A DNA stretch of 64,000 nucleotides from Cladocopium goreaui (Eukaryota; Sar; Dinophyceae; Suessiales; Symbiodiniaceae): assembly GCA_947184155.2 (NCBI GenBank), contig CAMXCT020006759.1, forward strand, positions 62,001 to 126,000, written 5' to 3'. The first letter of the stretch is position 1; each line of letters begins with the position of its first letter. Made by a program: the position numbers and the translations under genes. Positions 47,756 through 58,292 of this stretch are shown here, piece after piece. The notes under the pieces were generated by a model. That model had not been told where the DNA came from and did not search any database. It saw only the letters and a program-made list of their open reading frames with translations.

Positions 47756-48634
47756 GTATCTATTATTCATCATATCACGACCAGCTAATATCACTTTGTA
47801 TTTCCGTTCGCTCCATTGACTTCTCGTTTCTTTCCTTGATACATAGTTGCCCTTTCCTTTATCAAATATCTTAACATAATCTCCTTCACTTATGTTTGGA
47901 TATTTTCTGTTGTGCTTTTCTTTCAGTATCAGATTTGTTCTGACCTGAATTACGTTATCAAGATTGTGCGCATTATTTGGTGTCGTTTTGGTGCTACTAT
48001 GGACTTGGTTGTTGTATCTATTCAACGAGGGCTTTAGCACTTCCACCCATGTTTTGGCTTTGTAATGCCCCAATCTGTCCCCAATCATTTTTTTGACCGT
48101 GCGTATCATCCTTTCTGCCTGATTTGCATGCGTCTTTGTTATTACGTGCGTTATACCTTCTTCCTTAAAAAAGGTTTGCAACTTCTTGCTGTTCAACGCT
48201 CCTCCGTCGTCGCTGTAAATCGAAAAAGGCTGACCTAATACCTTGAAACACTCCATGACTGCTTTGTAAACGTCATCACCATCTTTATTCTCGATAGGGA
48301 CTATGTGACATTTTTTGCTGAATATATCTACGCAAACTAAACCATATCGTAGTTGATTTTTGAATTCAGAACCTACGTCTCGCAGCAAACTGGTGACATC
48401 CATCAAGTCAATTTGAAATTCATACTTGGGAAACGGAGCAGTGTAAGAATTGTAGTTCTTGTAGTTTCTTGTTTGCTTGTTGGGTTGCGCCCTCATCCAT
48501 GCAGATACCATATCCAAAGTTATGCCCACATCGACTTTCCTAGCCTTTTCGTATAAGTCCCTCACCGAACCGAAGCCGTCCTCCACGTCGTAGTATATTC
48601 TTTCCAATACCTTTTCTTTTTCCAATCTTGTCAT
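47558..48634 (-). CDS. rve-type (retroviral-like) integrase
   Basis: A 358-codon frame starting at an ATG at 48634. It has the DDE catalytic triad of the rve superfamily: D76 in FQIDLMDV, D142 in IYSDDGGALN and E174 in THANQAERMIRT, with 31 residues between the last two. An SH3-like C-terminal region follows (GDYVKIFDKGKGNY at 251-264, QWSERKYKVILAG at 273-285, RYYKLDG), ending RYNRHELYW at about 310. These enzymes process the element's ends and join them to target DNA. Residues after 311 (CSSFFCFRHSLLFVFILSLS) are unlike the family and are antisense to the Lys/Arg/Glu-rich gene, so the natural stop has probably been lost by a small frame change. Catalytic core appears intact. Confidence 0.88.
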   Translation of the reverse strand: MTRLEKEKVLERIYYDVEDGFGSVRDLYEKARKVDVGITLDMVSAWMRAQPNKQTRNYKNYNSYTAPFPKYEFQIDLMDVTSLLRDVGSEFKNQLRYGLVCVDIFSKKCHIVPIENKDGDDVYKAVMECFKVLGQPFSIYSDDGGALNSKKLQTFFKEEGITHVITKTHANQAERMIRTVKKMIGDRLGHYKAKTWVEVLKPSLNRYNNQVHSSTKTTPNNAHNLDNVIQVRTNLILKEKHNRKYPNISEGDYVKIFDKGKGNYVSRKETRSQWSERKYKVILAGRDMMNNRYYKLDGMSKRYNRHELYWLIRSCSSFFCFRHSLLFVFILSLSLLYLSFVVVLFASLFPSLYLSFLS

Positions 48635-48693
48635 TAAAAATACTTAGATTATAATTTTATGATATTGTCTTGTATCATAAAATCATAGTGAAC

Positions 48694-49104
48694 TCAAACC
48701 AAGAACCTCTGGCACTTCTTCGTTTTCTTGTGCTTTGCCAAGTTTGATTTGCAACTTAAGTCAGAACTGCATATATCGCATACGCACGGTTGTTTCGTTT
48801 TGTCTTGGTAATATCTTTGGAAATACGTTTCGTCGTTCGGTTTTCTGTTGTAGTATCCGTCGTCCTGCTTTCTCCATTCGACATTTTTAGCATTGTCAAC
48901 AAACGAACCTCTTTTATCACCTTCTTCAGACGAAGAAGACGTTTCGCTGTCAATGAGTTCTTTGTTGCCAAAACCGTTCCAAATAAAGTCAAAGGTTTGA
49001 TTAGACATTGACATTTCAACTCCGTTGCTTACAAAGTAACAAGGCATATTGTGTATATAGTTAGTTATATATCTTAATATTTGTTTAAGTATGTTTATCC
49101 TCAA
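48694..49104 (-). CDS. small zinc-finger protein
   Basis: A 136-codon frame 60 bp upstream of, and co-oriented with, the integrase. The likely start is an internal Met (MSMSNQTFDFIWNGFGNKEL) near 49017. The middle is acidic and Ser-rich (SETSSSSEEGDKR). The C-terminus has a C2H2-like finger, CDICSSDLSCKSNLAKHKKT, then KKC. Single C-terminal fingers of this kind recur in PolB-bearing elements and may bind the element's DNA; that is inference. It may share a promoter with the integrase. Confidence 0.6.
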   Translation of the reverse strand: MRINILKQILRYITNYIHNMPCYFVSNGVEMSMSNQTFDFIWNGFGNKELIDSETSSSSEEGDKRGSFVDNAKNVEWRKQDDGYYNRKPNDETYFQRYYQDKTKQPCVCDICSSDLSCKSNLAKHKKTKKCQRFLV

Positions 49105-49139
49105 TTGGAATTATGTATATTCAGCTCGTGCTTGTGGCA

Positions 49140-50262
49140 TTTCATAAAAGTACCTAACACAAAACAGGTTCAACATCGAAGTTTATAGGTTTGAGCATTT
49201 TACCCTTCCAACTTGCTACCGGTTGACTTGTTTTGGAGACACCCAGTCCTAAACCTCGAAAATCCAAACCCAAACTTGTGAGACTTGAGCTTTGTCCCAA
49301 GCCAATCAAAACACCAAGCCAGTTTTGCACCAAAACGGAACCACTTTGTCCCAAAAGCGGAGCAAGTTTTTTCCAAAAACGGAGCCTGTTTCTCCCAAAA
49401 ACGGGCACTGTTTTTCCCAAAAACGGACACTGTTTTTCCCAAAAACGGAGCTTGTTTTTCCCAAAAACGGAAATTGTTTTTCCTAAAAACGGACACTGTT
49501 TTTCTCAAAAACGGAGCATGTTTTTCCCAAAAGTGGTAACAAAAACGGAGCTTCCCAAAATCGGTGGCTGATTTTCCCAAAGTCTGTGGCAGATTTTTCC
49601 CAAAGTCTGTGGTGGATTTCAAAAATCGGTGACGGATTTCCCCAAAATCAGTGACGGATTTCCTCAAAATCGGCGACGGATTTCCCCAAAATCGGTGGCA
49701 GATTTCCCCAAAGTCGGTGACGGATTGCTTTAAAGTCGGCGACGGATTTCCTCAAAATCGGTGACGGATTTCCCTTGAATCGGTGGCAGACTTTCTCAAA
49801 AACGGAACCGCTTTGTTGCCCAAGACCCGAGCCATTTTTTTTGCTCGAACAGAGCCAGTCTTCTCCTAAAACGTATTTTCTGCTATTGCTTCAATTTAGG
49901 ATAAGCGCGTGCAGTCCAAAAGGATAAGAACACCAGAAAGAAGAACTGTATTCCACAATTTTTCTCCAGATTTTCCTTGGATTTTCCATCTAAAACTATT
50001 TTTCCTCTTGTCATTTCACACTGGCAAAAGTCAAAACGACAACGGCACTTGCGTGCACAAAGCCATCCGTCAAACCAATCACCACTTCCATGAGTTTTTG
50101 CCACTCCGTTTTTTGGCGTTGCTTCATTTGGGTGAAACTCTGTGCTGAACAGCTCTGTGGCTTCTGTACCAGCTGCTCACCGATCGTTTGTGGCAAATTG
50201 CCTCTTTAACTCGTTATTTCCCAGTTTGGTATGCCGCCTTTGTATCTTTATATCATCCCCTT
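49140..50262. other. GC-richer internal segment with 22-bp minisatellite
   Basis: Between the zinc-finger gene and the right inverted repeat the base composition rises visibly. From about 49330 to 49800 it is a degenerate 22-bp array, first TTTTTCCCAAAAACGGACACTG-like (varied in the last six bases), then GATTTCCCCAAAATCGGTGACG-like. As 22 is not a multiple of three, long frames here (for example the 155-codon minus frame) change reading with each unit and are artefacts. From 49860 to 50260 a minus frame reads EQLVQKPQSCSAQSFTQMKQ and is coding-like; it could be captured host sequence. Confidence 0.6.
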
Positions 50263-50642
50263 TTGTTTGTTGCTTTGTTCTTTATATGGTTCTTTGCTTT
50301 GTTTGTTTTTTTGTTTGTTGGGTTGTTGTTTGGTTTTGGGTATGGAATGGATGAGGTGATGATGTATTGACTGCTATGTTTTTGTGAAATGGATGAGGTA
50401 ATAGATAGTTAGTAGTTATGATTTATGAGGAATGAATGAGATGATGATATGGTATGTAGTGATGATTTTGTGGAATGAATGAGGTGATTGATGGTAGGTA
50501 GTGATGATTTTTAGGAATGAATGAGGTAATTGTGGTTGGTTGTTATGGTTTTTGTTTGAATAATTTTTGAGTTGTTATACTGCTATAATATGAGTTTAGA
50601 AATATTCTTAGTAATTAGGATCAATCTTTTATACATTTTTTT
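50263..50642 (-). repeat. right terminal inverted repeat
   Basis: About 380 bp, the inverse of 42218-42588, ending CTTTTATACATTTTTTT. It carries the same 42-43-bp subrepeats in inverse order (GGAATGAATGAGG words). Confidence 0.9.
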
Positions 50643-50647
50643 CCCCT
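50643..50647. repeat. candidate target site duplication, right copy
   Basis: CCCCT directly after the right inverted repeat, matching 42213-42217. Confidence 0.6.
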
Positions 50648-53600
50648 GGCCTCTAGCCGCTGCCTCTCAGCTTTCCGCAGGTCGTCACTGTTCCTGGGCG
50701 ACGTGGAATGCGCAAACTCACAGAGATGCCGGGGAAACGCCAGAAAAATGGTGGAAATAAATCTATGGAAAATCCATGGAACATCTATGGAAATGATAGA
50801 AAATCCAACTAACTTGGCTAGGACATATCAATGTGTCATATTCTCTTCTACTGTATAGTTGTTCTTATGCGGAAAAAATGTAGGAAATTGCAAATGGATC
50901 CTTTTCCATTGCCTAGTTAGATTAGATTACCACAGGGTGCCATTAGGAGAATCCAAGTGACATGCACAGTGGTATACTGGTGATGCGAATACAGGCACCT
51001 ACAGAGTTCACCCTGGTGTGTTTCTGTATTGCTAAGTGCTCCACTCTAATAACCATCTGTTCATGTTATTTCATGTTCATTATCCACATGTCCATAGAGT
51101 GATCAACCCCTTCACCGTCCTTCACCCCTTCGAAATGGTAGCACTTTGACCCGCTAGTCAACAACCATCCGCCTTTCAGAATGACCCAAAAAGACAATAT
51201 TATGACAGAGTTATCTGTGGGGTTACCCGTTACCCCACTTATATATATACAGGATATATCACATATATATATGTGGGATCTTAACTACGTATCATATACT
51301 ACTTGGGACGCACCCCAAGTGCCCTTGATCTTCTTGTCGGGCTGCTTTCCGATGTCCACATCATGAGCTGCACTCTTCACCGTCAAAGAGTTCACCTGTT
51401 CAAATTTGGTAATGTCGGACCAATTTAAACATAGGAGATATCCTCAAAAGACACAAAAAGTTAGTCAACTGGGACCAGCTATAACAGTTAATCGGATAAA
51501 TTGTCCGACATGTCCTAGTCATCCCTAGTAAGATTCCATCGGGATGCATTGAAACATAGTGAAACCCATCAAGCAAATACAATGTCCTTTGGGAGCTGGT
51601 GTGCCACACAATTTACCCAGAATGAATTGTGAAGAAAAGTGGATAAACAGGGGGAGCCTTCTGTTTTTCCCCAACTAACCAGTCCCAAAGGGAGATTTGT
51701 GAGTCAGATCTGAAATTCAAAGCATTGGCTGAACGAAATAGCACTCGCAACATCGTTTTTCCAGGAGGAATCGCAGAAGTCGTACCGAATAGCCTCTTAG
51801 CTACTCTTAGCTAGTCTGCGCATTGGTACCAAGCAATAATTCACCTAAATGGCGCTCAGAGCAATGACATGTTTCAAACTACAGCGAGACCCTACCCAAC
51901 CAACCTACAATAACGTAATGTGTATATATATAATATTATGAAATATATACATATAATTATAATATATATAATAATAACAGTTTTATATTCTTATATCATA
52001 TAATATGTATTATGGATAATCTAGTTATATTATATGATATGTTTTGAAAATTTTATATATTATATAAAATAAAATATTATATTTTTTTTGATATCACATG
52101 TATATATATATATTATATATATTATAATATTATATATTATATATATTATATATATTATATATATTATATATATTATATTATATATTACATATATTATATA
52201 TTACATATATTATATATATATTATATATTATATATTATATATATATTATATATATATATCATATATATATTATATATATTATATTATATTATATATATTA
52301 TATTATATTATATATATATTATATATTATATATTATATATATATTATATATTATATATATCATATATTATATATATCATATATTATATATATCATATACT
52401 AAATATATATATATATTATATATCATATATATATTATATTATATTATATTATATCATATTATATTATATTATATATAATATATATAATATAATATATATA
52501 ATATGATATATATAATATAATATAATATATAATATATATATGATATATATATAATATTATATATATTATATATATAATCTGTGTAATTATATTATGTATC
52601 TATATTGTAATACATATATACATATAATATCATATACTAGAAATATAATATGTCATGGGAAATCATGAATCCCCTAAAAATATACATATGTGTTTTTGAA
52701 TCCCGAAATGGACTACAGGAACTGAGCAGTTTCCTAATGACTCCTAATGGTTGGGTTTGGTTCTGCCATGGTTCTGCTGGTAGGGATTTCTGACTCATGG
52801 AATCATAACTAGTTATAAGTTATTATCTAGATCATCTGATTCATGAAGAACATAATAGTTGGAAATGATAGGAAGATCATAATATCTTGATTCTAATGAT
52901 CAATCTTCCATGAATCAAATGACTTGGATCATAGATGATAGATTATTGGTTATCAATCAATAATCACATTCCTAGTCAAATTCTTGATTCCCCAATAATC
53001 ATCAATAGTCTTCCCTCCCATGACTTGGACCTCATCTCTCAGCTTGCCGATGTCACGCTTGGACTCACCACTGGCTCCTATCCAGGTTGGGTCATGTGGC
53101 TTGTCTCCTTGGGAATTTTCCATGAGTCCATCCCCTGGTTTTACATGATGTGTTTATGACTGTCCATCAAAAAATTGAGATTTTTGGGGTATCCCCCCGA
53201 TTTTGAAACAACCCCAAATAGAGAACACGTGGGGTGAAACGGTTGAACCAAACCTGCTTTGCCACTGATTTACGCCCAGCAAATCCCAACATGGATTTTC
53301 CAATGCCTTGAAGCCCAGCGATCCGCAAATCCAGGGCATTCAATCTCTTGGCAGTCTCCTGTGGGTGTCTAAACTGTCACTGGATTGATTAATGGGAAAA
53401 TCTACAGGCAACATTGTGTTTAATGTGTTTTGACCCCGAAATATAAGGGTTTGCTGTAGATTTTCCCTTAAACCAATGTTGGGACAGTCTACATTGCAAG
53501 CATTGCGAAGACTCCATCCTGTCTCCAAGGATCTGAGTGCCATGGCCCAGTCGTCCTTCGAAATGTTGGAATGGTGTCGTTCCAGATTTTCAATGCGATC

Positions 53601-56364
53601 GTTCGCCTCTTTGTGGAGATCTTCATCCTGGGAAACCAAGGGCCGGGAAACCAAGGGGTTCACGATCCTTTTTCAGGAGTTGAAATCCTGCAATTTGGGG
53701 CTTTGCTTGCGTCAATTTCAATTTGTACCTGTAGATCAGTTGAAAGCCACAAGAAAATGTCTATCTTTACACAACATGTTTGATACACTGACCTAGATGT
53801 TTATGAGTAAACTGAGGATCTAGCTACATCATTCCGCGAAAGCACACATTGCTGCATGACGAGATTTGCGGCATCACAGGCCAAATCTACTGCGTATGAC
53901 TCAAAATGAGAGGCCCCCACAGGATTGGATTCTACCCTCTGGTGATTTAACATAGCTATGGAGCTATGGAAAATCACCATTCTCAATAGCTAAATCGTCC
54001 AACTGGGCCCTTTCCAGGGCATGGAGGGTGAATCCCCCACCTTGTTCATATCATATCCTAACAATACTATATCCAAATTAAAATGGTTCGCAATGTATAA
54101 AATCCATATCTATATCTATCCGCCGATGAGTGCATCTATATACATATGCAAAATTTGGGTATATATATATATACATAATATTGATTATGTATATATACAT
54201 ATATAATTATATCTACATATATGTATGCAGGTCGGACAACCACATTATCTGGTTGGTGGTTTCAACCCCTCTGAAAAATATTAATCAATGGGAAGGATTA
54301 TCCCATGTATTTTGGTAAATAAAAAATGTTTGAAACCACCAACCAGTTATATACTGTATAATGTTAATTTTTGATGTCTAAATTCCCCAATAAAAAAAGC
54401 CACCTACCGCCCAAAGCGCCACCGCCCCCGCCCTGCACCTGCTTCGAGAGTGTTGCCTCCACATGGCCTGGGTATCACAGTAACAAGCCAGTTGTAATTA
54501 GTGGCAAGATATCATTGGAATATATCCACCTTTAATCGGATTATCAGTGGATTATTAGTGGATATCACTTGCATTATCCAGTGGATATTATTGGATCTCA
54601 GTTGAAAGAATCCGAATAATCCACTTTTTGGTGGATTCCCAGTTGGAATTGTTGTTCCAGTTATGAGTTTTTTTTGCACTGGTGCTGCCGATGAGCTCTA
54701 TGCTCGGGTCAGAGTTGATGTTCCAGTTATGAGTGGTTTAAGATTATGCAACTAGAGTTGTAGGGGTTGTATCCTAAGCTATGGAGATTATTGCTGTGGC
54801 CGGTGGCTGAGCCCATGAATTCAGTTGTAGGGGTGATCCCAATGAATGGATACAACCATGGGAGATAGTTTGGGTACCCATTAATTTCAGAAATTCCGAA
54901 CTTTATGGAAGTAGTGAAAGAAGGGATAATGGTGGGAAACCTCATCGAACAATGATGCGATGTTCTGAAGAATAATGGGATAGGGATCCGACCACCACAG
55001 ACCCTGCTATGGGTTGGAGGTGGAAAGACTACTTGCGAACCTGGGGATCGGCGGTTTTCAGGGGTCCCCAAAAATGTGATCATTTAGGGTCACAAAAAGG
55101 GTCACTTCTTATGTATTAAATAATACTAAATATATACATTCACAATATATGTATATATATATATATATGTACCCTCTGGTAATTTAACGTAGCTATTGAA
55201 AATGACCATTTATAGTGGATTTACCCATGAATAATGGTGATTTTCTATAGCTATGTTAAATTACCAGAGGGTATATATATTATCTATATGATTGTTGCCA
55301 GCGAAACATTGATTTTCCATAGTAGTACCAACCCAAAAAACATCTTGACGGTTACCACAGACCTTGACCGTCATTTGTATCTGCAGCTTTCAGCAGAGGC
55401 ATGATAGCTACAAGCTAAACTCGCATCTTGGGTCACTAGTCAGGTGCAGTTTTGGATCATCAGTCTTACAATAACATGGTTTCTCTGAAAATAGTGCAAT
55501 TATATACCCCTAAATCCATCAGTTTTATCTATCGCTTTCTCTTTTCAAACAGCAATATTAGGGATATTCCCCAATTTTCTCCAATTTCTAGACACACCCA
55601 ATGTGTGTAACCTCCCGTCCGGGCTGCCGAGTCACTGATTCGATTTTGCACCTCTTGCAGATTCGCGTCGACCTGCCATGTGATAAAGCTCATGGCCCAT
55701 TTGATGAAACATTGTTTGCTGGAAGATCCACCATTTACCCTCTGTTAAACTAACATAACTATGGAAATTCAACATGTTTAATGGGTAAATCAACTATAAA
55801 TGGGCCATTTTCAACTGTTAGTTTACCAAAGGACATGTTCCATTTAGGGGATTTGCGATAGACCCTACAGTAGCCACTTGGTTTGAGGATGGCTTTCCAA
55901 TCTCCCCTTGCCTTCGCGTTCATGCTGGCATGCGCATCCGCGTGGCGATCTTGGAACAGAGCTGCAGCTGGACGCGGAATTTCAATCACTGATTCTTCAA
56001 CAATGTCAAGAAAGTTCCACGGTCAGTGCTTTAGTTGGAGAATATTGGATATATATATATATATGTATTATACTATGTTATATATATATGTACATATATA
56101 TATATATATATGTGGATAACATATAATAATTAATAGTATTAATAATAATAAATAATTTTAATAATAATAATTTGTTTAAAAAAATATCATTATATATATA
56201 TTATACGATTATATACGCACACACACACACGCAAAAGGAGCGACATTTCCAAGATGTGCACGCATCAACTCACCATCGCTGTATGCTATGGCTGCTATGG
56301 TTCCTGAGATGTCTGACTCAACGTTGCTTCCAAGTCCCGGGAGTGCTGTGAACGCTCCTGCCAT
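50643..56364 (-). CDS. gene D: coiled-coil protein, interrupted by the mobile element
   Basis: Starts at an ATG in a good context (ACCATGG) at 56364. Exons: 56364-56274, 55961-55864, 55672-55612, 54467-54408, 53889-53828, 53627-53493, 53346-53307, 53077-53031, about 51395-51323, then 50725 or 50735 to 50643. The first eight sum to 594 nt, exactly 198 codons, with all junction phases matching. Donors are GTGAGT, GTCTAT, GTTACA, GTAGGT, GTAGCT, GTAGAC, GC (AAG|GCATTG) and GTCC. The product is helical: VDANLQEVQNRISDSAA, DEDLHKEANDRIENLERHH, RLNALDLRIAGLQG, KRDIGKLRDEVNSLTV, with a Gly-rich loop (QVQGGGGGALG). The last exon reads NSDDLRKAERQRLEARG and runs straight into the right end of the element. 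No named domain; a structural coiled-coil role is plausible. Confidence 0.65.
52080..52600. repeat. long TATA-type tract with self-complementary halves
   Basis: About 500 bp of ATATATTATATATT words that switch to their complements after about 52460, so the two halves could pair into a hairpin. It sits in an intron of gene D. The 104-codon Ile/Tyr frame across it is an artefact. Confidence 0.85.
53381..53478. repeat. MITE-like inverted repeat, family 4
   Basis: Ends TGGATTGATTAATGGGAAAA TCTACAG and CTGTAGATTTTCCC TTAAACCA are inverse to each other. It lies in a gene D intron, directly between exons 53493 and 53346. Confidence 0.6.
54249..54346. repeat. MITE-like inverted repeat, family 2
   Basis: CTGGTTGGTGGTTTCAACCC at the left and GTTTGAAACCACCAACCAG at the right. 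Like the copy at 16327, the second word CCTCTGAAA follows the left end. Confidence 0.65.
55170..55273. repeat. MITE-like inverted repeat, family 1
   Basis: Full-length copy of about 104 bp with ends TACCCTCTGGTAATTTAACG and TGTTAAATTACCAGAGGGTA. The inner segment is in the opposite orientation to the copy at 60533. A truncated copy lies at 53934-53992 and a diverged one at 55735-55833. Confidence 0.75.
55735..55833. repeat. MITE-like inverted repeat, family 1, diverged
   Basis: Ends TTACCCTCTGTTAAACTAAC and GTTAGTTTACCAAAGGA; the centre keeps AAATCAACTATAAATGGGCC. It lies in a gene D intron between 55864 and 55672. Confidence 0.6.
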
Positions 56365-56422
56365 GGTCATTGGAAATTATACGTAGCTTGAGGTGCTGTG
56401 GATGTAAATTCCGTTCCCTTTA

Positions 56423-58260
56423 TCAACAAACACCCCTGCAGAAACCCCGGTCTAATGGTGCATCTATTCATTTCGGGGCTCCATTTGGCAATGTTACTGC
56501 CTTTACAAGGCTCAGACATGGTGCCTGAATGGAACCACGATTTGTGTGATTTCAAAGGTTCAGGTTCTTGAGGGGTCAATAAAGTAGAGTGGAAAGTGGT
56601 TTTGCATGGGATCCACATTTGAAGGTGGAGATGGACAAACCACTACATACGAATTACCTGCTACAGGTAAAGTTCAGATAGAAAGACAGATAGACAGGTA
56701 GAAAGGTCAAATAGATTGGGAAGCCTGACATAAACAGATAGACCGGCAGGTATCCAGACATCTACACAGACAGGTAGGGGGACAGGTGGACGGACAGGTA
56801 GACAGAGAGGTGCAGGTAGGTACACAGATAGAGAGATAGATGGATTGATCGATAGATTTCTTAGCTTGGTAGGTACTGTAGGTTGCTCAGAGAGAGGCTC
56901 CTAGATATTTAGATATATATATATATACTACACATCTATGTCTATTGAATTGTGTGTAAGATGACACTCATGACAAGAGTAATAAATGGTAATGGAATAT
57001 CATGAAATATAATATACATATAATACATATAATACATATTATGTATCATGATTGTAACACGAATAACGATAATGGTGACAAGAACAGTGCTTTCCCCATG
57101 ACGGCCACGCCATTTTGGGATCGGACCAAAGCCAAAAAAAAGTCCATTAGTTGGTTATATGTCCCGCCATATCGTCATCAATATCCCATTCATATCCCAT
57201 TAATACCCACTAATATTGATTCATGTTCATTAATATCCACTAATATCCACTAATATCCACTAATATCCACTAATATCCACTAATATCCACTAATATCCAC
57301 TAATATCCACTAATATCCACTAATATCCACTAATATCCATTGATAGTCCATTCATATGCCATTGATTCACGATGTTTAATAGCTATCTCATAGCGGCCAT
57401 TTCCCACAAGGTGGCGCAAGATGGCTGTCCACGCTGTCCTCCAAGCGCTGGTTCACAGCCTTCACCACCAGAACCACTGGCAACTGATGGGTGAAAACAA
57501 AAAAACATACTTCACTGACAGGTCCTGATGAAAATCTCACTGGTGAACCTGGAACATGAGTAAGCACTGGTAGCCTGGTAGACCTTGAATCAGGTGGCTA
57601 CTTCGCAGAATCTGTACCAGTACCATCTCAAGGCAAGCGTTGCAGTAAGAGTGGCCGTGGCTTTCATTGAAAACAATCCTTTTCAGCAAACAATCCCATA
57701 CAGCAGTGACAATACACTCCAATAGTCAAACATGACATTCCCCAATTAAATATAGATGATTTTCCTATTCAAACCTCCAGTTGTACAGGGATTTCCCAGC
57801 CAGTGCCCCACGACTGTCAAAATGGCCAGTGCATCAATTTGGGGTTCAAATTCAAATTGACTCAGACCCGAGCAGAGGCCAAAAATGATGCGCGAAAAAC
57901 ATAGTGTTCAATGGATTGGTTTAAGGGAAAATCTTAGCCGGAAACCATGGTTTCTAGCCTTACATAATGGGGTTTCCTGCAGATCTTCCCTTAACCCATA
58001 CTGGAATATGTTGATCATCATGTTTTTTGGTGGCAATCTTAATAATTATATGGTTTCGGCATCAAGAAGTATATTTAAACGAAGAGTTTTCTGTTTTTTT
58101 GGGGGGGCGGCCTATGTTGAAACATCTTCACCTACTATCTGAGCAGTGGCTGCTAAACCCCTGTTGGTTGATGATTAGTTCGGGGATTATACTACCCAAT
58201 CTATGGGGGATTATAGATGATTATAGAGGATTATATGACCCAATATATGATAATATATGG

Positions 58261-58292
<32 letters not shown>

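Larger units (their letters stand above)
42218..50642. mobile_element. compact PolB-integrase element, Polinton/Maverick-type relative
   Basis: An 8425-bp element bounded by long terminal inverted repeats and a 5-bp direct repeat. It is visibly more AT-rich than the host exons. Plus-strand genes: a protein-primed-type family B DNA polymerase in two overlapping frames and a Lys/Arg/Glu-rich protein. Minus-strand genes: an rve integrase, a zinc-finger protein, and small ORFs near the left end. This pairing of PolB with a retroviral-type integrase between long inverted repeats is the hallmark of Polintons (Mavericks), which self-replicate by protein priming and integrate with 5-6-bp duplications. 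Those are usually 15-20 kb and also carry protease, packaging ATPase and capsid genes; none is visible. It is therefore either a capsid-less lineage or a deleted copy. Frame breaks in several genes suggest it is decaying. Confidence 0.85.

Noticed and set aside
49200-49667. 155-codon minus-strand frame of Phe/Lys/Gly repeats in the mobile element
   Set aside because: The underlying unit is 22 bp, so the frame changes with each copy; all frames on both strands look alike.
49330-49800. Regular repeats that might suggest a CRISPR array
   Set aside because: The 22-bp units are contiguous with no unique spacers, and the setting is eukaryotic.
52088-52402. 104-codon Tyr/Ile frame
   Set aside because: Pure TATA-type repeat.
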